DNA of 64,000 nucleotides from Prolixibacteraceae bacterium (GTDB taxonomy: Bacteria > Bacteroidota > Bacteroidia > Bacteroidales > Prolixibacteraceae), in contig JAFLKN010000015.1 in assembly GCA_019163175.1 (NCBI GenBank), positions 186,001-250,000 of the forward strand, given 5' to 3'. The notes beneath the pieces were generated by a model. That model saw only the letters and a program-made list of their open reading frames with translations. It was not told the DNA's origin and searched no databases. Below, one piece after another: positions 58,180 to 64,000 of this stretch. Position 1 is the first letter of the stretch, and each line of letters opens with the position of its first letter. The translations under genes were made by a program, and so were the position numbers.

Positions 58180-59643
58180 ATGGCAACAACTTCGCAAAGA
58201 GTTTCAGTATTCGAAAAAATTGGATATAGTTTGGGCGATTTAGCCGCTAACCTTGTTTTCCAAACATTAATTACCTATTTGGCTTATTTCTATACCGATA
58301 TTTATGGGCTTAAAAGCACCGATGCATCCATAATAATGCTTGTTGTTGGCTTGACTGCTGCATTTATATTCAACCCAATAATCGGAGTTTTGGCCGACCG
58401 AACCAATTCGAAATGGGGTAAATTTCGCCCTTGGATTTTGTACACGGCTGTTCCTTTAGGCGTTGTAGCGCTTCTCGCATTCTCAACACCAAATTTTGCA
58501 TACAAAGGAAAATTGATCTATGCTGCTATAACTTATTCTCTTTTGTTGATGCTTTACGCCTCAAGTAACTTACCATACTCTGCTTTGAGCGGTGTAATAA
58601 CCGGCGAAATGGGCGAACGGAATAGTATTTCGTCGTATCGTTTTGTGGCTGTTATGTTTGCCCAGTTTTTTGTGCAGGTGTTTATGTTACCGATCATTAT
58701 CTATGCAGGTAACGGAGATAAGGCCGCCGGAATTGAAACCGTAATGACGTGGATGGCAATTGTTGGCTCTATCATGTTGCTAATAACTTTCTTTACAACC
58801 AGGGAGCGCATTGTGCCAAGTCTGGAACAAAAATCGTCTATTAAAGATGACTTGTCAGACCTTATGGGAAATAAACCTTGGTTAATTATGCTCAGCCTAA
58901 CCATTTTGGTGTTCATTACTCTTGCAATGAAAGGTGGTTCATATGTGTACTATTTTAATAATTACGTTGATAAAGATGCTCTGGCAAAATTCATAGGTCC
59001 TGTAATTACTACATTATCCGATTTAGGCATCAATTTCTTTGGATCAGACCCTGCGGCTGCCGGTTTTGGTTTGTTCAACGCAGGAGGTATAATCTTCATG
59101 ATTGTTGGTATTTCACTATCGAAAAAATTGGCAGATAAGTATGGTAAACGGGATGTGTACAAGTATGGATTACTGGTCGCCACCTTATTTATCCTGATCT
59201 TTGTTTTTTTCAAACCTGAAAGTGTGGCCTTAATGTTTGCATCGCAAATTCTGCATGGATTTTTCTACGGTATTACCATTCCGGTTCTTTGGGCCATGAT
59301 TGCAGATGTTGCCGACTTTTCAGAATGGAAAACAACCCGCAGGGCAACCGCAATCATCTTTTCTGCTATGATGGTTGGCCTAAAAGCAGGACTCTCTATC
59401 GGCGGTGCTTTGGTTGCGTGGATATTAAGCTTATACGGGTATATTGCTAAAGAAAGCGGAGTTGCCGGACAGGAGATTATTCAACCACATTCAGTATCCG
59501 AAGGAGCCAGAATGCTTGTAAGCATATATCCGTCAATTCCGTTCCTTATTGGCGTTGGCCTGCTTTTCTTCTATGTAATTGACAAGAAAATGGAAGTAAA
59601 AATTGAAGAAGATTTGAAAGCCCGAAGGGGAGGAAGTAAATAA
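58180..59643 (+). CDS. MFS glycoside-pentoside-hexuronide (GPH) cation symporter
   Basis: 487 residues, about 12 membrane helices. The GPH motif is present after helix 2 (LADRTNSKWGKFRPWILY), with the central TTRERIVP segment and a long cytoplasmic loop. Relatives such as XynP/XynC-like symporters import xylose oligomers or xylosides with Na+ or H+ across the inner membrane. It precedes a periplasmic GH10 and a leaderless GH43, an MFS-GH10-GH43 trio resembling the xylan clusters of Prevotella/Bacteroides. It thus delivers short xylo-oligosaccharides for cytoplasmic hydrolysis. Confidence 0.9.
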   Translation: MATTSQRVSVFEKIGYSLGDLAANLVFQTLITYLAYFYTDIYGLKSTDASIIMLVVGLTAAFIFNPIIGVLADRTNSKWGKFRPWILYTAVPLGVVALLAFSTPNFAYKGKLIYAAITYSLLLMLYASSNLPYSALSGVITGEMGERNSISSYRFVAVMFAQFFVQVFMLPIIIYAGNGDKAAGIETVMTWMAIVGSIMLLITFFTTRERIVPSLEQKSSIKDDLSDLMGNKPWLIMLSLTILVFITLAMKGGSYVYYFNNYVDKDALAKFIGPVITTLSDLGINFFGSDPAAAGFGLFNAGGIIFMIVGISLSKKLADKYGKRDVYKYGLLVATLFILIFVFFKPESVALMFASQILHGFFYGITIPVLWAMIADVADFSEWKTTRRATAIIFSAMMVGLKAGLSIGGALVAWILSLYGYIAKESGVAGQEIIQPHSVSEGARMLVSIYPSIPFLIGVGLLFFYVIDKKMEVKIEEDLKARRGGSK

Positions 59644-59671
59644 CATATCTAAAACAACTAAATCTATAATT

Positions 59672-60793
59672 ATGAAAGTAAAAACAATTATCGCAATTGC
59701 CGCTATGGTTTTTCTGGCATCCATAAATACAATGGCCCAAAAAACATTAGCAAAAGCAACCAAAGGGAAATTTTTGCTTGGTGTAGCTGTCAATGCCCAA
59801 CAAGTCAAAGGAGTTAATCCAATTGAAACAGAACTGATTGTTAAAGAATTCAGCGCGATTGTTGCCGAAAACTGTATGAAACCGCAGCCGATTCATCCGG
59901 AAGAGAACCGGTACAATTGGGAAGATGCCGATAAACTGGTTGCTTTTGGCGAAAAGAACAAGCAGGTTGTAACCGGTCACTGTCTGATATGGCATTCTCA
60001 AATTGGCAGATGGTTCTTTATTGGTGCTGATGGGAAAGACGTATCGCCCGAAGTTCTGAAAGAACGCATGCGTCAGCACATCTCTACAGTTGTTGGCCGC
60101 TACAAAGGCCGCATATTAGGTTGGGATGTTGTTAACGAAGCCTTTGAAGACAACGGCAAATATCGCAACAGCAAATTCTACCAGATTCTGGGCAAGGATT
60201 TTATCAAATATGCGTTCCAGTTTGCCCACGAAGCCGATCCGAATGCAGAATTGTATTACAACGACTACAATGTTGAAACTCCAGCCAAATGCGATGCAAT
60301 CGTTGAATTGGTTAAAGAACTTAAGGCTGCCGGTTGTAGAATTGATGCGGTTGGTTCACAGGCACATTGGCACATGAATTCACCAACTGTTAATGCAGCC
60401 GAAACCACCATCAAGAAACTAAAAGATGCCGGGGTAAAAGTACTTTATACCGAATTGGATATTTCTATTCTTCCAAGTCCGTACGAAGGAGCCAACATTT
60501 CTGCTAATTTCAAGTATTCCAAAGAAATGGATCCTTATCGTGAAGCAATACCTGACTCGGTTCAGCAGCATTGGAATAAACGCATGTTGGATATGTTCGG
60601 ACTTTTTCTGAAATACAATGATGTAGTAGATCGGGTAACTATTTGGGGGTTGACTGATAACACAACCTGGCTGAATAATTTCCCCATCCGGGGCAGAAAA
60701 GATTCTCCTGTACTGTTCGATCGCAATAACCAACGCAAACCAGTGGTTGACGAAATGATTAAAATGGCCAAAAAACAGAAGATTAAAAAATGA
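59672..60793 (+). CDS. GH10 endo-xylanase, single domain, periplasmic
   Basis: 373 residues: signal peptide (ending NTMAQ, about residue 23) and a GH10 barrel only. Acid/base E156 in WDVVNEAFED, nucleophile E261 in LYTELDIS; HCLIWHSQ and GSQAHWHMNSP are further substrate-cleft motifs. There is no T9SS tail or binding module, in contrast to the 56600 GH10, so it should act in the periplasm on imported oligosaccharides. Its stop overlaps the next start by 4 bases (ATGA). Confidence 0.94.
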   Translation: MKVKTIIAIAAMVFLASINTMAQKTLAKATKGKFLLGVAVNAQQVKGVNPIETELIVKEFSAIVAENCMKPQPIHPEENRYNWEDADKLVAFGEKNKQVVTGHCLIWHSQIGRWFFIGADGKDVSPEVLKERMRQHISTVVGRYKGRILGWDVVNEAFEDNGKYRNSKFYQILGKDFIKYAFQFAHEADPNAELYYNDYNVETPAKCDAIVELVKELKAAGCRIDAVGSQAHWHMNSPTVNAAETTIKKLKDAGVKVLYTELDISILPSPYEGANISANFKYSKEMDPYREAIPDSVQQHWNKRMLDMFGLFLKYNDVVDRVTIWGLTDNTTWLNNFPIRGRKDSPVLFDRNNQRKPVVDEMIKMAKKQKIKK

Positions 60794-61761
60794 AAAAGGC
60801 GAAATATTTAGTTGATAACGACTTTATGGCCGATCCGGCCGTACATGTCTTCGAAGGAAAATTATACATTTATCCTTCACACGACCGCGAATCGGGTATT
60901 CCTGAAAATGATAACGGTGACCATTTTGACATGAATGATTACCATGTTTTCTCCACTTCCGATATTGAAAACGAACCCTTGACAGACCATGGGGTTGTGC
61001 TTAAAGTAAGCGATATTCCTTGGGCCGGACGTCAGTTGTGGGATTGTGACGTTGCCTTTAAAAATGGTAAATATTACATGTATTATCCGTTGAAAGATAA
61101 AACCGATATTTTTCGGCTTGGAGTTGCTATTTCCGACAGTCCTGCTGGCCCGTTCATTCCTCAACCCGATCCGATCCGGGGAAGTTACAGCATCGATCCT
61201 GCAATTTTTGAAGATACAGATGGAACTCATTACATGTATTTCGGTGGTTTGTGGGGAGGACAACTGCAACGTTACAAAGACAACAAAGCCATGGAAAGTG
61301 CTTATTTACCTTCAGCCGATGAATTGGCATTACCTTCAAGAGTAGTTCGTTTGTCGGACGATATGCTTGGTTTTGCTGAAGAACCACGTCCTGTTACGAT
61401 CCTGAATCCGGATGGAACTCCGATGAAAGCCGGACAGGAAAACCGCTTCTTCGAAGCTTCGTGGATGCACGTATACAAAGGCAAGTATTATTTCTCTTAT
61501 TCAACCGGCGACACTCATTTGTTGTGTTACGCTACCGGCGATAATCCTTACGGACCATTCACCTATCAGGGCGTGATTCTAACCCCGGTTGTAGGCTGGA
61601 CTACTCACCACGCCATTGCGGAGTTCAAAGGAAAATGGTATTTGTTTCATCACGATAGTGTTCCTTCAGGAGGAAGAACATGGTTGCGTAGTTTGAAAGT
61701 GATCGAATTGGAATACAATGCCGATGGTTCTATTCAAACCATTGACGGGGAGGGAAAATAA
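60790..61761 (+). CDS. GH43 exo-xylosidase, cytoplasmic (no signal peptide)
   Basis: 323 residues with no signal peptide, starting straight into the propeller (MKKAKYLVDNDFMADPAVHV). Triad: D15 in FMADPAV, Asp in YSIDPAIFEDTDG, Glu in NRFFEASWMHVYKGKYYF. Short single-domain GH43 enzymes of this kind beside GH10 and an MFS symporter are reducing- or non-reducing-end beta-xylosidases in Bacteroides and Prevotella. It is the only hydrolase in the locus predicted to be cytoplasmic, so it would degrade what the adjacent symporter brings in. Translationally coupled to the GH10 gene. Confidence 0.9.
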   Translation: MKKAKYLVDNDFMADPAVHVFEGKLYIYPSHDRESGIPENDNGDHFDMNDYHVFSTSDIENEPLTDHGVVLKVSDIPWAGRQLWDCDVAFKNGKYYMYYPLKDKTDIFRLGVAISDSPAGPFIPQPDPIRGSYSIDPAIFEDTDGTHYMYFGGLWGGQLQRYKDNKAMESAYLPSADELALPSRVVRLSDDMLGFAEEPRPVTILNPDGTPMKAGQENRFFEASWMHVYKGKYYFSYSTGDTHLLCYATGDNPYGPFTYQGVILTPVVGWTTHHAIAEFKGKWYLFHHDSVPSGGRTWLRSLKVIELEYNADGSIQTIDGEGK

Positions 61762-61770
61762 TTTGTGGGC

Positions 61771-61834
61771 AATTTGTGACTGTTTAAAATTTGAAAGGAC
61801 AAATGAAAATTCGAAGTTTAAACAGTCACAAATT
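61771..61834. repeat. Long inverted repeat between the GH43 and GH35 genes
   Basis: Two 25-base arms (61771-61795 and 61810-61834) match at 23 positions, the outer 18 perfectly (AATTTGTGACTGTTTAAA and its complement), with a 14-base loop. AATTTGTG is also repeated directly at 61760, and GTTTAAACAG occurs at 61816 and again at 61843. There is no T-run. The rest of the 170-base gap shows no promoter match. It may be an RNA hairpin ending or protecting the operon transcript, an operator, or a small mobile palindrome. Confidence 0.7.
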
Positions 61835-61931
61835 TAAAAGTCGTTTAAACAGATAAAACCTAAGAATTGTCTTTCCCTGAGAACAGATTAATCCTTAAAT
61901 TGCCGCCAAATAAACTGTAAACAATAGACCA

Positions 61932-63743
61932 ATGACGAAATTGTATTCAATTCTCATTCTTCTTGCTTTGCCAATGTTTGGTTTGTCGCAGGGGAAAGTT
62001 CATTCATTTAAGCTCGAAAAATCCGAATTTCTGCTTGACGGAAAACCCTTCCAGATGATTTCAGGAGAAATGCACCCGGCCCGAATTCCGGTTGAATACT
62101 GGAGACATCGCATCCAGATGGCCAAAGCGATGGGCTGCAATACAATTGCGGCATATATATTCTGGAATTACCATGAAGTTGAGCCCGGTGTGTTTGATTT
62201 CCAAACCGGGAACCACAACATCGCGCAATTTATCCGGATCGTTCAGGAAGAAGGTATGTTTTTGATGCTTCGTCCCGGCCCTTATGTTTGTGCCGAATGG
62301 GATTTTGGTGGATTGCCATCCTATCTGCTCAGCATTCCAGACATTAAAGTACGCTGCATGGACCCTCGCTACACCGATGCAGTTGAACGGTACATCAAAA
62401 CGCTGGCGCTTCAGGTGAACGATTTGCAGGTGACCAAAGGTGGCCCAATCGTGATGGTACAGGTTGAGAATGAATACGGAAGTTACGGAAACGACCGTAC
62501 TTACATGAAATGGGTTCAGGATGTTTGGAAGAAATGTGGCATTGAAGTCCCATTCTATACAGCAGACGGAGCTACTCCGTTTATGCTCGAAGCCGGATCA
62601 TTGCCCGATGCTGCCATTGGCCTCGATCCTGGTGCCAATGCCGGAAATTTCGAACAGGCAACCAAAGTCAATCCGAATGTTCCTTCGTTTTGCAGCGAGT
62701 TGTATCCCGGATGGTTGACCCACTGGGGCGAAAAATGGCAGCGGCCGGACACTACAGAACTGATAAAAGACGTAAAATGGTTGATGGACAACAAAAAGTC
62801 GTTCAACTTTTATGTGATTCATGGCGGTACCAACTTCGGTTATTGGGCTGGCGCCAATGCATTTAGCCCAACTCAATACCAGCCCGATGTAACCAGCTAC
62901 GACTACGATGCGCCGATTAACGAAATGGGACAGGCAACGCCAAAATATGATGCATTGCGGAAAGTAATGGCCAAATACCTGCCAGCCAAACAAAAATTAC
63001 CCGCAGTTCCGTTAGCAATGCCCGTGATTGAAATTCCGGAAATTAATCTTTCGGCCTCGGCGTCAGTGTGGGAAAACCTACCTGCAGCTATTCAGTCGCC
63101 ACAGCCAAAACCAATGGAAATGTTTGGACAGAAGGGTGGATTCATTTTATACCGGACCAAATTAATCGGGCATAAAAAAGGCAAACTCCGGATTACCGAA
63201 CTGCACGACTATGCTACGGTTTTTGTAGATGGAAAGTACGTTGGAAAATTAGACCGTGCCAAAGCCGAAAATATCATCGAACTACCAGCTTCAACGTCGG
63301 CAAATCCCCAGCTCGACATTTTGGTTGAAGGAATGGGCCGCATCAATTTTGCCGAGTATATGATCGACCGTAAAGGAATTACCGACCGTGTTTCGCTCAA
63401 CGGAATGACGCTTATGGACTGGCAGATTTTTACCCTCCCTTTCGACGAAAACTATCTTCAAAACCTGAAATTTACTTCAGGAGAAGCCAGCCGCCCCGGA
63501 ACTTTCTTTAAAGGCGAATTTGAGCTGGCCGCAACCGGTGATACTTATCTTGATGTGAGTGAGTGGGAAAAAGGAGTTGTTTGGGTGAACGGTCACAACC
63601 TGGGTCGCTACTGGAACATTGGCCCACAGAAACAGTTGTATTGTCCGGCACCCTGGTTGAAAAAAGGGAAGAACGAGATCATAATTTTTGATCTGCATCA
63701 ACTCAGCCCAAAACCGGTAAAAGGAGTGAAGCAGATGGACTAA
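61932..63743 (+). CDS. GH35 beta-galactosidase
   Basis: 603 residues with signal peptide (ending GLSQ, about residue 20). TIM barrel with GEMHPARIPVEYWRHRIQMA near residue 47, acid/base E181 in VENEYGSYG and nucleophile E256 in FCSELYPGW; C-terminal jelly-roll domains (WVNGHNLGRYWNIGPQKQLY) complete the normal GH35 layout. It releases terminal beta-galactose. After the inverted repeat at 61771-61834 it may be a separate transcription unit, but strand and function fit the locus. Confidence 0.92.
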   Translation: MTKLYSILILLALPMFGLSQGKVHSFKLEKSEFLLDGKPFQMISGEMHPARIPVEYWRHRIQMAKAMGCNTIAAYIFWNYHEVEPGVFDFQTGNHNIAQFIRIVQEEGMFLMLRPGPYVCAEWDFGGLPSYLLSIPDIKVRCMDPRYTDAVERYIKTLALQVNDLQVTKGGPIVMVQVENEYGSYGNDRTYMKWVQDVWKKCGIEVPFYTADGATPFMLEAGSLPDAAIGLDPGANAGNFEQATKVNPNVPSFCSELYPGWLTHWGEKWQRPDTTELIKDVKWLMDNKKSFNFYVIHGGTNFGYWAGANAFSPTQYQPDVTSYDYDAPINEMGQATPKYDALRKVMAKYLPAKQKLPAVPLAMPVIEIPEINLSASASVWENLPAAIQSPQPKPMEMFGQKGGFILYRTKLIGHKKGKLRITELHDYATVFVDGKYVGKLDRAKAENIIELPASTSANPQLDILVEGMGRINFAEYMIDRKGITDRVSLNGMTLMDWQIFTLPFDENYLQNLKFTSGEASRPGTFFKGEFELAATGDTYLDVSEWEKGVVWVNGHNLGRYWNIGPQKQLYCPAPWLKKGKNEIIIFDLHQLSPKPVKGVKQMD

Positions 63744-63771
63744 TCTGAAGTTCTCCTGCTTTAGTTATAAA

Positions 63772-63841
63772 AACCCCTGAAGGAGACTTTAGACATGCAT
63801 TAGTTTATAATGCTTGCAGCAAAATCCCCTTCAGGGGTTTG
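63772..63841. repeat. Structured palindromic element after GH35 (possible terminator)
   Basis: AAACCCCTGAAGGAGA (63772-63787) and TCCCCTTCAGGGGTTT (63826-63841) are inverted copies matching at 15 of 16 positions. They enclose about 38 bases that contain a second small stem (GCATTA / TAATGC). There is no long T-run after it on either strand, so a plain terminator is only one option; such clover-like palindromes also occur as dispersed intergenic elements. Confidence 0.6.
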
Positions 63842-63899
63842 GTATAAGAATACCACAATAAACGAATTAGTTAAAGCACAATTTCAAAAATCACATGCA

Positions 63900-64000
63900 A
63901 TGAATATACGTCAAACATTAATGCTGTTGCTTTTTAGTACGGTACTTACCGGAGCTTTTGCCCAGAATAAAACGACAAGTAATCTGGTTGAAATATTCCC
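63900..64000 (+). CDS. Start of a secreted protein (3' truncated by the window)
   Basis: ATG at 63900 opens a frame to the end of the window: a basic start, hydrophobic core and cleavage-like LTGAFAQ, then NKTTSNLVEIF. Only 33 residues are visible, enough for an export signal but not for a family. Its position after GH35 on the same strand suggests another enzyme of the locus. Confidence 0.6.
   Translation, partial: MNIRQTLMLLLFSTVLTGAFAQNKTTSNLVEIF

Overview
The window looks like a chromosome segment of a plant-polysaccharide-degrading member of the Bacteroidota. The evidence is SusC/SusD pairs, ECF sigma/FecR regulation, promoters of the Bacteroidota TAnnTTTG type, and four enzymes ending in type IX secretion (T9SS) sorting domains. 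The T9SS tails mixed with SusCD systems and Tat-exported Gfo/Idh/MocA proteins fit Marinilabiliales/Prolixibacteraceae-like lineages, but that placement is inference. No transposase, tRNA, rRNA or CRISPR array is visible.

Layout. Positions 1-514 hold the 3' end of a sulfatase/LTA-synthase-like protein. Positions 588-3734 (minus) hold two paralogous Tat-signal oxidoreductases separated by a terminator. Positions 4039-5292 hold a peroxiredoxin and a SatP-type acetate transporter, each with its own terminator. Positions 5472-16805 are a regulatory/import block: ECF sigma, FecR-1, SusC-1 (with STN signalling domain, no SusD), FecR-2, SusC-2 (no STN), SusD. A small cytochrome c lipoprotein follows (16971), then a minus-strand GH109-like protein (17380) and a dicarboxylate/amino-acid symporter (18980). 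A GH115 alpha-glucuronidase is at 20689, and a membrane-anchored AraC-family regulator is at 23593 (minus).

From 24830 to 61761 twenty intact genes lie on the plus strand, mostly with gaps of 10-80 bases or 4-base overlaps: CE20-like esterase, GH2, CE6, GH30, GH43, GH42, GH3, four tandem CE1-like esterases, a second CE6, GH43, GH127, GH51, three GH43 genes with a GH43 remnant before the last, GH10, an MFS symporter, a second GH10 and a cytoplasmic GH43. A GH35 gene (61932) and the start of another secreted protein (63900) follow.

How the genes work together (inference from family knowledge). The enzyme set matches a heavily decorated glucuronoarabinoxylan. T9SS-exported GH10, GH30, CE6 and GH43 would cut and deacetylate xylan at the cell surface. 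SusC-2/SusD would import oligosaccharides. Periplasmic esterases (CE1, CE6, CE20), GH115, GH51, GH127, GH43 and galactosidases (GH2, GH35, GH42) would strip acetyl, phenolic-acid, glucuronate, arabinose and galactose groups. GH10 and GH3 would shorten the backbone, and the MFS symporter plus a leaderless GH43 would finish short xylo-oligosaccharides in the cytoplasm. Two control systems sit in the locus: ECF/FecR/SusC-1 trans-envelope signalling, and the AraC-type regulator, which has direct repeats in the divergent region it shares with the enzyme operon.
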